Notes: generated from the letters alone by a model not told the origin. DNA of 33,259 nt from JAUXFK01 sp034189035 (GCA_034189035.1 JAXHVA010000046.1:1-33259); one strand, 5' to 3'. Counted from the first letter of the stretch, positions 1-8,664 are shown. A program made the numbers and translations.

Positions 1-131
1 ATCCTTCGCGTATTTAATAATATGGCCGTAGATAGCGGCAGAGTTATATTATGATCTTTATTCAAGTAAAAGGCAATTCTGACAGAAACATATCCGGTCT
101 TCTCCCATAGAGCCTTTATGACTTTAATTGT
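1..131 (-). pseudogene. transposase/integrase-like HTH fragment, cut by window edge
   Basis: Read on the minus strand from about 131 down to 1, one frame stays open and gives a segment with the pattern K-ALWEKTGYVSVRIAFYL followed by LPLSTAILLNTRR. The spacing of L-W-TG-RIA-L and the later S-T helix resembles the helix-turn-helix of IS481/IS3-type transposases. The frame has no start codon. It runs upstream into the palindrome at 125-179 and meets a stop there, so the 5' part is missing, while the 3' part lies outside the window. It is probably a decayed insertion-sequence remnant. The family call rests on a short pattern only. Confidence 0.38.
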
Positions 132-179
132 GGAAATGATTGATAACTCTTATAGAGTTATCAATCATTTCCACAATTA
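125..179. repeat. perfect palindrome, 26-bp arms, 3-nt loop
   Basis: Positions 125-150 and 154-179 are exact reverse complements, separated by TAT. The arms are AT-rich (they contain GTGGAAATGATTGATAAC) and no T-run follows, so it does not look like an ordinary intrinsic terminator. It sits where the transposase-like frame loses its 5' end, so it may be a recombination junction or a transposon end. As RNA it would form a 26-bp hairpin from either strand. Confidence 0.9.
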
Positions 180-326
180 CTACTACTGATATCAATACTC
201 AGTGTATGAATTGTATTTGGTCATTTATATATCGGGCTAAAAAAGCATTTGAATTTTGTAGTATTTTTGTTATAAGATTTTAAAGACTTTTATATGGATT
301 GGTGAGACTGTTCAGCAAAGAAGTGA

Positions 327-355
327 TTTTGAGTATTGCTTTAGTGCTATATAAT
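327..355 (+). promoter_or_regulatory. candidate sigma-70-like promoter for the 479-2453 pair
   Basis: A perfect TATAAT lies at 350-355, with TTTTGA at 327-332 (17-nt spacing) or TTGAGT at 329-334 (15 nt) as a weak -35 box. Transcription would start near 362, leaving a leader of about 115 nt with small inverted repeats (GAAACT/AGTTTC near 370-390). Nothing else recognisable lies between the palindrome and the first gene. The -10 match is good and the -35 match poor. Confidence 0.33.
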
Positions 356-478
356 AAAAGGTTATCATGAAACTTCAAAGAGTTTCGAATTTGAATGAGT
401 CTCTTTTCTGAGCATTTATGGGTTTTGCGATTTTATCTCATTTCTGGATAGACATTGGTTGTAAGAGGAGGTTAATGG

Positions 479-1462
479 ATGAGATGTGCTGTAATAGAGA
501 AATTCGGAAAAGATCTCAATAATCTGGTGATAACTGAAAGAGAAGATCTCAAATCAAACGGTGAGGAAGTGAGGGTAAATGTTACGGCTACAGCGATAAA
601 CCGTGCGGATGTTTTACAAAGACGCGGTTTCTATCCTGCGCCTGCAGGTGTTGTCCAGGATATTCCTGGGCTGGAATTCGTAGGACATATAGACCAGATC
701 GGTGAGTCTGTTACACAGTGGAAGGGAAAAGAACGTGTCTTTGGAATTCTAGCAGGTGGGACTTATGCTAGCCAGGTAGTGACACATCAGCGGATGGTGG
801 TTTCTGTACCTGATGAGTTGGATGACATAGAGGCCGCAGCCGTGCCTGAGGCTTTTATCGCTGCGCACGATGCATTGGTAACCCAAGGCGAGATGAAAAC
901 AGGATATTTGGTCCTTATCCATGCTGTTGCAGGCGGGGTAGGAAGTGCAGCTTTGCAATTGGTCAATCTATTGGGAGGGGAGACGATTGGTACTGCGGGG
1001 AGTGCGGAAAAGATCTCAAAGGTAGAAAATCTTGCACCATTTACAGGCGTGAACTATAAAGAGGAGGACTTTCAAAAGGTTATTGAAGAGAAGTTCGGTA
1101 AAAGTCCAATAGATCTGGTTGTAGATGTAATTGGAGCCAGTTATTGGGAGAGAAATATCGCTTTACTAAAAAGCCGTGGCACTCTTGTTCTTTTGGGATT
1201 CATGGGTGGAATGAAAGCGCAGACAAACCTCTCAACCGTCCTTTCCAATCGAATACGCATTATTGGTACTGTTTTACGCTCTCGTCCTTTAGAAGAAAAG
1301 ATTTTGGCAACTCAGGCATTTTCAAAACAGGTTGTTCCTCACTTTAAAGAGAGAAGATTGAAACCGGTTATCGATTCTGTGTTCCCATTTGATCAATTAC
1401 ACGAGGCGACTGCAAGGATGGAAAACAAAGAAAACACGGGAAAGATAATCCTGAAATTTTGA
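479..1462 (+). CDS. NAD(P)H quinone oxidoreductase, PIG3 family (MDR superfamily)
   Basis: A 327-residue zinc-free medium-chain dehydrogenase/reductase of the quinone oxidoreductase (PIG3/QOR) type, expected to be cytosolic and to reduce quinones or other enone acceptors with NADPH. The N-terminal GroES-like half carries the NRADVLQRRGFYPAP signature (residues about 41-55) typical of PIG3. The Rossmann half has AVAGGVGSAA (149-158) for the cofactor. The Cys/His ligands of alcohol dehydrogenases are absent and the length is normal. GAGGAGG at 465-471 sits 7 nt before the ATG at 479; the ATG at 475 is in a different frame. The ABC ATPase gene follows after 22 nt, so the two are probably co-transcribed, although no functional link is obvious. 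The family is clear; the physiological acceptor is unknown. Confidence 0.9.
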   Translation: MRCAVIEKFGKDLNNLVITEREDLKSNGEEVRVNVTATAINRADVLQRRGFYPAPAGVVQDIPGLEFVGHIDQIGESVTQWKGKERVFGILAGGTYASQVVTHQRMVVSVPDELDDIEAAAVPEAFIAAHDALVTQGEMKTGYLVLIHAVAGGVGSAALQLVNLLGGETIGTAGSAEKISKVENLAPFTGVNYKEEDFQKVIEEKFGKSPIDLVVDVIGASYWERNIALLKSRGTLVLLGFMGGMKAQTNLSTVLSNRIRIIGTVLRSRPLEEKILATQAFSKQVVPHFKERRLKPVIDSVFPFDQLHEATARMENKENTGKIILKF

Positions 1463-1484
1463 TAGATACACAGGGAATCTGCCT

Positions 1485-2453
1485 ATGGATGATGATATTT
1501 TGACCCTAAACGGGCTCAGGAAATACTATTTTATAAAAGAAGGTTTCTTTTCTTTGAAACAGTCTGTTGTGAAGGCCGTAGATGGAGTAAACCTTTCTAT
1601 TAAAAGAGGAGAGACACTCGGATTGGTAGGAGAGAGCGGGTGTGGGAAGTCAACCCTGGGAAGGTTGATCCTTAAGCTGGAAGAGCCAACAGCTGGTACG
1701 ATTTGCTTTGATAGAGAAGATATCACGGCCTGTAGTAAAAAAGAGTTACAACGCTTACGAAGGCAGATGCAGATAATCTTTCAGGATCCATACTCATCTT
1801 TAAACCCTCGAAAGACAATCGGTAAGATCATTGAAGAACCGTTTGTCATTCACGGTATTGGAGATAGAAGACAGAGGAAGGAAAAGGTCAAAAAGCTACT
1901 TGACCTGGTGGGACTGAGACCTGAGTATACTGATCGGTATCCTCATGAATTCAGTGGGGGGCAAAGACAGCGTATAGGAATTGCAAGGGCTATCAGCCTA
2001 CATCCTAAATTGATAATTGCTGATGAACCTGTCTCTGCTTTAGATGTATCCATTCAGGCACAGGTATTGAACCTCTTGTATGAACTGCAAGAAGAATTTC
2101 ACCTGACGTACCTTTTTATTGCACACGATTTGAGTGTTGTTAAATTTGTAAGCGATAGGGTTGCGGTGATGTATCTTGGAAGGATAGTCGAATTGGCGCA
2201 AAGCAACGCAATATACAACAACTCTTTACACCCTTACACAGAGGCCTTGCTCTTAGCTGTGCCAGTCCCAGATCCTGCAATTAAAAAGGAGAGGATTCTC
2301 CTTGAGGGAGACCCTCCGAATCCGATTGACCCGCCAGATGGTTGTTTTTTTCACACGAGATGTAAGTATAAGATGAATATCTGTGAAAAAGAGTATCCAC
2401 CTATAAAAGAGGTAGAAAGAGGACATTTTGTAGCATGCCATATGAGGAACTAA
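1485..2453 (+). CDS. oligopeptide/dipeptide ABC transporter ATP-binding protein (DppF/OppF type)
   Basis: A 322-residue cytoplasmic ATPase that would energise a peptide or nickel importer. Walker A is GESGCGKST (49-57), the signature FSGGQ (156-160), Walker B LIIADE (176-181), and the D-loop SALD follows. The C-terminal oligo_HPY extension (from about 240) has the family's Cys-spaced tail (CFFHTRC, then NIC and ACH); comparable cysteines bind an Fe-S cluster in some peptide importers. AGGGAA lies about 9 nt before the ATG. It normally pairs with a DppD-like ATPase, two permeases and a binding protein, and none of these is in the window, so it is an orphan here. Its TAA overlaps the stop codon of the convergent PP-loop gene. 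Family certain, substrate unknown. Confidence 0.92.
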   Translation: MDDDILTLNGLRKYYFIKEGFFSLKQSVVKAVDGVNLSIKRGETLGLVGESGCGKSTLGRLILKLEEPTAGTICFDREDITACSKKELQRLRRQMQIIFQDPYSSLNPRKTIGKIIEEPFVIHGIGDRRQRKEKVKKLLDLVGLRPEYTDRYPHEFSGGQRQRIGIARAISLHPKLIIADEPVSALDVSIQAQVLNLLYELQEEFHLTYLFIAHDLSVVKFVSDRVAVMYLGRIVELAQSNAIYNNSLHPYTEALLLAVPVPDPAIKKERILLEGDPPNPIDPPDGCFFHTRCKYKMNICEKEYPPIKEVERGHFVACHMRN

Positions 2454-3451
2454 ATCATCAACGCCTCTAAACGGCTTTTTTCCAAAGGAGCCACGTGTAA
2501 TATCCTGGTTGTATCAAAGGGGTGTTCTCTATATCCGATGCTTATCTCTTTTTTATTCTTTGCTTTGCTGTATCGTGCTGTTATAGAGGCAGGCAGTCCC
2601 ATTTTAGACTTTTCTATTCTTCCCCGTACGATTGTTGTGGGGCCAGGAAAATCGAGGGCCTTGAAGATGAGGTCCCCTTTTAAGGCAAAGCTCGAGAGCT
2701 TTTTGTTTTCTTTTTCGTTTCTTCCAACAATGATCTTTATCTTTGGTGAAAGCCGAAAATGCCTCCCCATCTTCAAGAGATGGACATCATTTAAACTGAA
2801 TTCTGGATTATACTCCATCAAATCACGCATTCTATTCGCAAAGCCAGGATCAGTAAGTAAGCAACCCCCGGCAGGGCATGGGTAATCATTGATTCCTAAT
2901 TCCTTGGCCAGGGCAATCTGAGGTTTTCTAGATCTTCCCTGAATATCCAAGAGCTTCTCTCTATTTACGAGTCCTTTTATCTCCGGGATTGATGGCTCGA
3001 GCAGCTTTGCACAAAGAGGCCTGAGAATCAGGCCCCCTAGGCCAGAGTCCCTCTCGATGATTCTCATCGCGTCTCTCCTTTGGGACATAGGCCTTTCGCC
3101 CAATACCTCGCCGGTTATCAGAAAAGACGCCCCTATTTCTTTCCTATACTCTTCGGCCTTTTTGAACATAAATATCCGGCAGTCTATGCATGGATTCATG
3201 TTTTTACCATACCCATATTTGGGTTTTCGAATCAGGGTCAAGATCTCTTTAGAAATATTAATGACCTTCAGGTTTACCCTCAATCTTTCTGCTGCTGCCT
3301 TTCCTTCCATACATCCGCTGCTGGAGGATGTGCAAGTGCAAAAGAGGGATATAAAAGTGACAGCTTCGACTTTTATACCTTGGTCTAAGATCATTTTCAC
3401 TGCAAGGGTACTATCAAGCCCACCGGAGAGCAAGGCGATAGCTGTAGTCAA
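2450..3451 (-). CDS. PP-loop ATPase, thiouridylase-like, Cys-rich
   Basis: A 333-residue N-type ATP pyrophosphatase (PP-loop SGGLDS, residues 9-14) of the MnmA/ThiI-related group often annotated as thiouridylase. Such enzymes adenylate a tRNA base or other acceptor and insert sulfur. Seven cysteines stand out: C38, C40 and C47 near the N-terminus, the pair NPCIDC (88 and 91), and PCPAGGC (192 and 197). They could bind an Fe-S cluster or carry persulfide. The start is TTG at 3451, supported by GAGGAGGT ending 5 nt upstream. It is the last gene of the DUF39 / NIL-ferredoxin module (53-nt gap), pointing to a shared role in sulfur transfer. The substrate is not known from the sequence. Its 3' end overlaps the stop of the facing ABC gene. 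Confidence 0.8.
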   Translation of the reverse strand: MTTAIALLSGGLDSTLAVKMILDQGIKVEAVTFISLFCTCTSSSSGCMEGKAAAERLRVNLKVINISKEILTLIRKPKYGYGKNMNPCIDCRIFMFKKAEEYRKEIGASFLITGEVLGERPMSQRRDAMRIIERDSGLGGLILRPLCAKLLEPSIPEIKGLVNREKLLDIQGRSRKPQIALAKELGINDYPCPAGGCLLTDPGFANRMRDLMEYNPEFSLNDVHLLKMGRHFRLSPKIKIIVGRNEKENKKLSSFALKGDLIFKALDFPGPTTIVRGRIEKSKMGLPASITARYSKAKNKKEISIGYREHPFDTTRILHVAPLEKSRLEALMI

Positions 3452-3503
3452 TATGAACCTCCTCTATCTTTCAACGGGCATTTGCCCGAATCTATTTTAC
3501 CTG

Positions 3504-3911
3504 TTAAAATTGGACTTCAACTGCCCGATAAGGGCATATGGGGATACAGAGTTCGCAAGCAATACATTTTTCTTTTTTGAAAGATATGGACATATCCTCT
3601 CTGTTAACAAAGAATGCCTCTGAAGGGCAAATAGATGTACAGGCGCCGCATTGCGTACAACGTTCTTTAAACCACTTCACGTCTTTAGTCAGAGGTTGGA
3701 CATTTACCCCGATTTTGTTCAAGTGGGTCATCCCAGATTCAATATCATTCTTCTTTCCACTAATCTCTATAACCAATCTGCCTTCTTCTTTTGGAGTTAT
3801 CTTTGCCCGTAATATATTTACCATGAGGTTGTGATCCTTAATTAAGAAATATGTAATCGGTTGATCAACCAATCTGCTTGGAAAGGTGAGGACTAACCTC
3901 TTTTTTGGCAT
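3504..3911 (-). CDS. NIL domain / 2x[4Fe-4S] ferredoxin of homocysteine biosynthesis
   Basis: A 135-residue protein made of an N-terminal NIL domain (about 1-75; first described in MetN-type ABC ATPases) and a C-terminal bacterial ferredoxin domain. Two full motifs are visible: C85-x2-C88-x2-C91-x3-C95 and C116-x2-C119-x2-C122-x3-C126, each followed by Pro, so two [4Fe-4S] clusters are expected. The archaeal counterpart MA1822 works with the DUF39 protein MA1821 in making homocysteine from aspartate semialdehyde and sulfide, probably as the electron donor. The partner is encoded 74 nt upstream and the PP-loop gene follows 52 nt downstream. GGAGGT precedes the ATG. The role is by homology and gene order; the domains are seen directly. 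Confidence 0.9.
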   Translation of the reverse strand: MPKKRLVLTFPSRLVDQPITYFLIKDHNLMVNILRAKITPKEEGRLVIEISGKKNDIESGMTHLNKIGVNVQPLTKDVKWFKERCTQCGACTSICPSEAFFVNREDMSISFKKEKCIACELCIPICPYRAVEVQF

Positions 3912-3985
3912 CTAAGACCTCCAATCTACTCTTTGCAAAGAAATGTTTTTTTGGATGATTTTTTTCTCAATAACTACTATTGAGT

Positions 3986-5197
3986 TCAAACCTTCTTAAC
4001 CGATTTAGAAGGCATGGGTTTAAAGGTAATTCCGGATTCAATGGATGGCAGGCTTGCAACAGGTTCACTTAGGAAGAAATCGCCTCTTATAATCCAATTT
4101 TTAAGTGTTTGTGCAATTTCTCTGGCTTTTACATAACTGGAAAGACTTGCAGTCTTTATCTCTTTGTTCTGGACTGTTATCTTTCCGCTCCTTAATTGGG
4201 CGTAATTGACCTCCCCAAGCGTATCGGGTTTACCCTGGGGATATGCATCGCTGTAATCCACAACCTGTGTAAATATATCCTCATCCGTAACAGTAGTAAA
4301 GCGAAGAATTTCTTCTGTCAGGAGAGGAATCGGCACTCCAATCCCTACAGACAAAGTGGCACCATACCCTGTAAGGGTTGTCCCTCTTAGCCAGTTGGTG
4401 TTCATCTCTTTCAGGTTGCCAATAACTGCGAGAGTGCCTGCAGGCACTCTCGGGACACCGTTTTTCGTCCTTGATACACATGGATTGTGTTGTGTGCCGT
4501 TCCATACAACATAACCGACCGCCCCTCCCAGAAATATCCTAGTTCCTATGCCGATGGTTCTATAGTATGGATCGTTTAATAGGGGGCTTAGCTGACCTGC
4601 ACTGCAGTAGTTGGCATTTCCCAAATTGGGTTGTAATGTCCCCATGTATGTGTATATGATCCTGTCAGAGAGGTTGACGGCGACATTGTAGTTCTGATAA
4701 GAATTCCTTGGGTTAAAAAGGACGGTTTCATTGATGTTCTTAATATTGATATACGTGTCAATACTCTTTTTGGGATAACAGTCTGTAACGTATGATGTAG
4801 CAGAAAACCTGATATCTTTACCCGCTACCAGTTCCTCTATTACATGTCCTCCACCGTAACGAAAAGCTCCGGGGAATACGGCGTTTCTTGGGTCACCATC
4901 TGGTATGGCAGTAGCCCCAATATATATATCTACTGCTGCAATTCCTGTATAAACTGGCACATCGTTCAAATATGCCCTGCCTCCACCTATCTTTATCCTC
5001 GGTTTAGAATGCCCGAGATTAAGATATGCACTAGAACTGCACATCGGACCAAATGTCCCGGTAGTAACTATATCTATATCACTTGCAGCCTTTTTTTCTC
5101 CTTTTTCCCTTACGATAGCATTGATCTCTTCTGCAGTGACAACTACTGCTTTGCCTTTCTTTATCTTTTCATTGATTTCAGCTATTGTCTTTGTCAT
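3986..5197 (-). CDS. homocysteine biosynthesis protein, DUF39/COG1900 (L-aspartate semialdehyde sulfurtransferase)
   Basis: A 403-residue protein of the DUF39 family. In methanogens the homologue MA1821 makes homocysteine from aspartate semialdehyde and sulfide through a protein persulfide, replacing the O-acylhomoserine route. Family marks include VTTGTFGPMCSSSAYLN with C53, the glycine-rich RIKIGGGRAYLNDVPVYTG block, and TDCYPKK with C140, the two cysteines expected to carry sulfur. Length is normal. It starts with ATG behind GGAGAG. The NIL-ferredoxin gene follows, the same pairing as in archaea. About 145 nt separate it from the ROK kinase gene upstream, so it may have its own promoter. 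In this organism it implies methionine synthesis directly from sulfide. Family call firm; activity inferred. Confidence 0.9.
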   Translation of the reverse strand: MTKTIAEINEKIKKGKAVVVTAEEINAIVREKGEKKAASDIDIVTTGTFGPMCSSSAYLNLGHSKPRIKIGGGRAYLNDVPVYTGIAAVDIYIGATAIPDGDPRNAVFPGAFRYGGGHVIEELVAGKDIRFSATSYVTDCYPKKSIDTYINIKNINETVLFNPRNSYQNYNVAVNLSDRIIYTYMGTLQPNLGNANYCSAGQLSPLLNDPYYRTIGIGTRIFLGGAVGYVVWNGTQHNPCVSRTKNGVPRVPAGTLAVIGNLKEMNTNWLRGTTLTGYGATLSVGIGVPIPLLTEEILRFTTVTDEDIFTQVVDYSDAYPQGKPDTLGEVNYAQLRSGKITVQNKEIKTASLSSYVKAREIAQTLKNWIIRGDFFLSEPVASLPSIESGITFKPMPSKSVKKV

Positions 5198-5342
5198 GAT
5201 TTCTCTCCGAATATCAACAAGTCCCCCCTTTGTAAACTCTGTCCCAAAATAAGTGGAGACGTATCTTTTAGTGCTACGAAATAGAAGGCTATCATTACGT
5301 TTGAACGATTCTTTTTCAAAAAGCTACTCTATCACTATCCGT

Positions 5343-6335
5343 CTATGATTCGCTATATCCATTGTGAAAGATCATACCTGCTGCCCCTATGATCCCCGCA
5401 TCATCTCCCAGTCTGGCTTGAACAATGACTTGATCTTTAATGGGAGGATTAATCGCTCTCTTAAGGACTTCTTCTCTGGCAGGCTCCAGAATGCTATCTC
5501 CACTGCCAGCTACCCTGCCTCCTATAACAAACCTGCCAATATTCAAAAGGTTGATAATACTTGCAATAGCAATACCAAGGTATCTGCCTGCCTCATTCAT
5601 AATGTCGAGAGATAGTCTATCTCCTTTTGCGGCTTCTTCAGATACCATCTTTGCAGTAATAGCATTCAGATTTTCTTTTACCCTGTTTTTTAGGGTAGAA
5701 ATTTCCCCCTTTTTTAATGCTTGGACTGCCTGTTTAACAATTGCGGTACCTGATGCATAGCTTTCTAAACAGCCATTTCTTCCGCATTCACATTTGAGTC
5801 CAGACGGCTCTACAATGATATGACCGATCTCTCCAGCGGTACCGTCATCTCCTAACCATATTCGATTACCTAAAATAACCCCTCCACCTACTCCAGTACC
5901 AAGGGTAATACCTGCTATATTTTTATAGCCATTCCCTGCCCCAGTCCACCACTCTCCAAAAGTAAAACAGTTTGCGTCGTTTTGTAATACTATAGGAGGG
6001 AAATTTCTCCTCTTTTCTATCTCTTTTTTCAAAGCTACATCTTTCCAGCCGGGTAAGTTAGGAGATTCTGATATGATTCCTTTTTTTATGTTCAAAAAAC
6101 CAGGTGCACCGATACATATTCCTTTCACCTCTCTTTGAAACTCGTTCGATATGCTACAGGCCTCTATTAATAGATCTGTAATTCGGTTAATTACATTCTC
6201 CTTTCCCTCTTTGGCTTGTGACTGTCTCTTGAGGCTCTTCAGGATGTTACCTCTTTGATCGACGATCCCTGTCCTTAGATTCGTTCCTCCGAGATCTACC
6301 CCTATAGCAACTGATTGCGTATCAATTTTGTTCAA
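5343..6335 (-). CDS. ROK family glucokinase / sugar kinase
   Basis: A 330-residue cytosolic ROK kinase, probably phosphorylating glucose or a related hexose with ATP. The phosphate-binding DLGGTN is at 14-19, the catalytic Asp in QNDAN at 120, the ROK signature GEIGH at 168-172, and the zinc-binding CECGRNGC (C182, C184, C189, with H172 as the fourth ligand). There is no N-terminal DNA-binding domain, so it is a kinase rather than a NagC-type repressor. The start is TTG at 6335, with GAGGGAG about 4 nt upstream. It lies 76 nt after the SDR gene and downstream of phosphomannomutase, giving a small sugar-phosphate group. ManNAc or allose kinase activity cannot be excluded. Confidence 0.88.
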   Translation of the reverse strand: MNKIDTQSVAIGVDLGGTNLRTGIVDQRGNILKSLKRQSQAKEGKENVINRITDLLIEACSISNEFQREVKGICIGAPGFLNIKKGIISESPNLPGWKDVALKKEIEKRRNFPPIVLQNDANCFTFGEWWTGAGNGYKNIAGITLGTGVGGGVILGNRIWLGDDGTAGEIGHIIVEPSGLKCECGRNGCLESYASGTAIVKQAVQALKKGEISTLKNRVKENLNAITAKMVSEEAAKGDRLSLDIMNEAGRYLGIAIASIINLLNIGRFVIGGRVAGSGDSILEPAREEVLKRAINPPIKDQVIVQARLGDDAGIIGAAGMIFHNGYSES

Positions 6336-6411
6336 TTTTCTCCCTCTATTTTCAATGTTGCCTTCTCCACCTTAGTGTATCTAAAAAATGGAGATTGGCA
6401 AAGGTAACAAG

Positions 6412-7200
6412 TTACCCTGGAAAACACAACCCACCGTTTACACTAATGATTTGACCTGTAATCTGGTCTGATTCTTGTGATGCTAAAAACAAAGCGGTTT
6501 GTGCGATATCATTTGAAGTGATGGGGAAAGGTTGTCTTTGCATAGCCCTTTGAAATATCTTTCCTACAGTCCCGTAGGAGCCAACATGCTCAATACCAGG
6601 GGTATCCCTTGTGACAGTTGTAGAGATGGTGTTGATTCTGATACCCCATCTGGCAAACTCCCCAGCAAGGACCTTTGTGCTCATCACAAGAGCTGCCCCA
6701 GCTCCTCCAGGGAGAGATTCTCCAGGGGTTGGCCATCGTCCTGCATCAGTACTGATCAGTATAATCTTTCCTGATTTTCTTTCAACCATATGATCCAATA
6801 CTGCTCGAATACAGTACAATCGGCTGAAGTACTGACTGTTAAAAAAATCTATATATGTACTGGGGTCAATTTCCTTGAAAAAACTCGGTGCTGTCATAAC
6901 CTTCCCACTGCTCACAACCCCACCGCTAGCGACCAATATGTCTATCTTAGGAATCTTCTTGAGTATCCGATCTACCATCTCTTTCACTTGCGCATATACA
7001 GTCACATCTGCCTTTTCAAAGATGGCTTGCCTGCCCATATCTTTTATCGAATCAACGGTCTTCATTCCATTTTCTTCTGATCTGCCGTTAATTATTACAT
7101 CAGCTCCATTTTTAGAAAATTTCAGTGCAATCGTTTTTCCTATACCTTTTGTTGAGCCAGTGATTAAGGCTATTTTCCCCTTCAAATCCAAACTCATCAT
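6412..7200 (-). CDS. SDR family protein lacking the catalytic Tyr and Lys
   Basis: A 262-residue short-chain dehydrogenase/reductase fold. The cofactor motif TGSTKGIG (14-21) and the C-terminal TGQIISVNGG are normal, and the NNAG site reads ASGG (91-94). Aligned by eye with BadH-type SDRs, the catalytic Ser is T151, the Tyr is P164 and the Lys is G168 (local sequence GESLPGGAGAALVMS), while the flanking ARWGIRIN helix is conserved. The Ser-Tyr-Lys triad is therefore missing, and ordinary carbonyl reduction looks unlikely; it may be a different chemistry or a binding protein. AAGGAA precedes the ATG. It lies between phosphomannomutase (114-nt gap) and the ROK kinase (76 nt). A small hairpin (GGTAAC/GTTACC, 6403-6416) overlaps its stop codon. 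Confidence 0.88.
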   Translation of the reverse strand: MMSLDLKGKIALITGSTKGIGKTIALKFSKNGADVIINGRSEENGMKTVDSIKDMGRQAIFEKADVTVYAQVKEMVDRILKKIPKIDILVASGGVVSSGKVMTAPSFFKEIDPSTYIDFFNSQYFSRLYCIRAVLDHMVERKSGKIILISTDAGRWPTPGESLPGGAGAALVMSTKVLAGEFARWGIRINTISTTVTRDTPGIEHVGSYGTVGKIFQRAMQRQPFPITSNDIAQTALFLASQESDQITGQIISVNGGLCFPG

Positions 7201-7314
7201 TACATTCCTTTTACAGGAAATATATTGCTATATCAGTATAGCAAATTATCCTGTGCCTTGCTTAAAGGTTTTATATATAGTGATAGATGAACACAGTATT
7301 TAATTGGTTTTTTC

Positions 7315-8664
7315 TCAGAACCTGTTTATAAATGCGATCACTTCATCTCGTTTTTTTTCCATAAGGATTTTTGAACGGGCCTCTAAATTGAGACGAAGGA
7401 GAGGCTCCGTATTGGAGGGTCTCAAGTTGAACCTCCAGTCGTGATATTCGATGGATAGCCCGTCTATATGTTCTACTGTAGCATCACTGTATCTATTTTC
7501 CATCTCTTTAAGGATCGATTGAGTATTTGTAGCTTCCATGTTGATTTCTCCAGAGACGAAGTACTTGTTTTTTAGGGGGGCTACGAGTTTTGATAACGAC
7601 TTCCCCGTGGTAGAGAGAGTTTCGATTATGATCAAAAAAGGGATCATCCCGTTATCTGCGTAAAAGTTATTTCTAAAGTAATAATGGGCACTCATCTCTC
7701 CAGCAAATATGGCGTTTTCTTTCCTCATTCTCTCTTTAAAAAAAGTATGGCCGCACTTGTTAATTAATGGAATTCCACCGTTTTCTTTGACTGTATCGAT
7801 ATTTGCCCACGTAAGTCTTGGGTCAAAGATGATTTTGCCTCCTGGATACCTTTCTAAAAAGGTCTTTGCCAAAAGGGCGGTAATAAAGTACCCCTCAATA
7901 AATTCCCCGGCCTCATCGAAGAAAAAACAACGATCCGCATCCGCATCCCATGCAACACCAATATCGGCCTCTGTTTCTTTTATCTTTTTGATTACCTCTT
8001 GTCTATTCTGCGGTACGAGCGGATCGGGCCGGCCTTTTGGAAAACTTCCATCTGGAGAAAAGTTGAGACCGATAATATTGAGTGGCATATCTCTGGTTAT
8101 TTTCTTGACCGTCTCTCCGGCGAGTCCAAAGTTTGCATTCGCTACGATCTTTAAAGCCTTAATCCTGCTTATATCAATAAAGGATTGGACATGATTAATA
8201 TAGTCTTCAGTGATCTCTTTTTTTACTATACGCCCTTTCTTTTTTGCCGATATTCTTTTGTATTTTAGCGCGATCTGTAAGATATCCTTAAGCCCTGAAT
8301 CAGAAGAGAGTGGGATGGCCTTTTCTCGAACTATCTTTATTCCATTGTAATCAACAGGGTTATGAGAGGCGGAGATCGTTATCCCTCCCGTAAATCCGTA
8401 ATATGCTACACAGAAGTAAAGCATATCTGTGGAGATGGTGTTGATATCGATCACATCAACACCTGCATCTATTATACCCTGTGCTGCTGCTTTCCAAAGA
8501 GATGGAGAGGAAAGGCGGACATCTTTTCCAAGAACAACTTCTTTTGGTTGTACAAACTCAACATAGGCCTGAGAGATTCTATATACTGTCTCTTCATTAA
8601 TTTCTTTCGGGTAGATTCCTCGTATATCGTAAGCTTTGAAAATACTTTGATTAATCTTTGTCAT
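7315..8664 (-). CDS. manB: phosphomannomutase/phosphoglucomutase
   Basis: A 449-residue alpha-D-phosphohexomutase interconverting hexose 6- and 1-phosphates, supplying sugar nucleotides for lipopolysaccharide, exopolysaccharide or glycogen. All four family loops are visible: the phosphoserine loop TISASHNP (S100), the magnesium loop DADADR (240-245), the sugar-binding loop GEMSAH (322-327) and the phosphate loop RPSNTEP (415-421). GEMSA is the form typical of the PMM/PGM (ManB/AlgC) group. It starts with ATG behind GGAG and is the first gene of the minus-strand run 8664-2450; its promoter should lie in the AT-rich gap 8665-9193. The gene symbol is by family and substrate preference is not proven. 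Confidence 0.92.
   Translation of the reverse strand: MTKINQSIFKAYDIRGIYPKEINEETVYRISQAYVEFVQPKEVVLGKDVRLSSPSLWKAAAQGIIDAGVDVIDINTISTDMLYFCVAYYGFTGGITISASHNPVDYNGIKIVREKAIPLSSDSGLKDILQIALKYKRISAKKKGRIVKKEITEDYINHVQSFIDISRIKALKIVANANFGLAGETVKKITRDMPLNIIGLNFSPDGSFPKGRPDPLVPQNRQEVIKKIKETEADIGVAWDADADRCFFFDEAGEFIEGYFITALLAKTFLERYPGGKIIFDPRLTWANIDTVKENGGIPLINKCGHTFFKERMRKENAIFAGEMSAHYYFRNNFYADNGMIPFLIIIETLSTTGKSLSKLVAPLKNKYFVSGEINMEATNTQSILKEMENRYSDATVEHIDGLSIEYHDWRFNLRPSNTEPLLRLNLEARSKILMEKKRDEVIAFINRF

Noticed and set aside
3057..3623. 188-residue plus-strand ORF
   Set aside because: It lies antisense to the PP-loop and NIL-ferredoxin genes, both of which have clear motifs and ribosome sites; its translation shows no domain.
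5198..5342. Riboswitch (SAM or cobalamin) upstream of the homocysteine gene
   Set aside because: The 145-nt gap is short and I could not find the conserved core of any riboswitch class.
6875..7303. 142-residue plus-strand ORF
   Set aside because: It is antisense to the SDR gene, whose conserved motifs identify the real strand.
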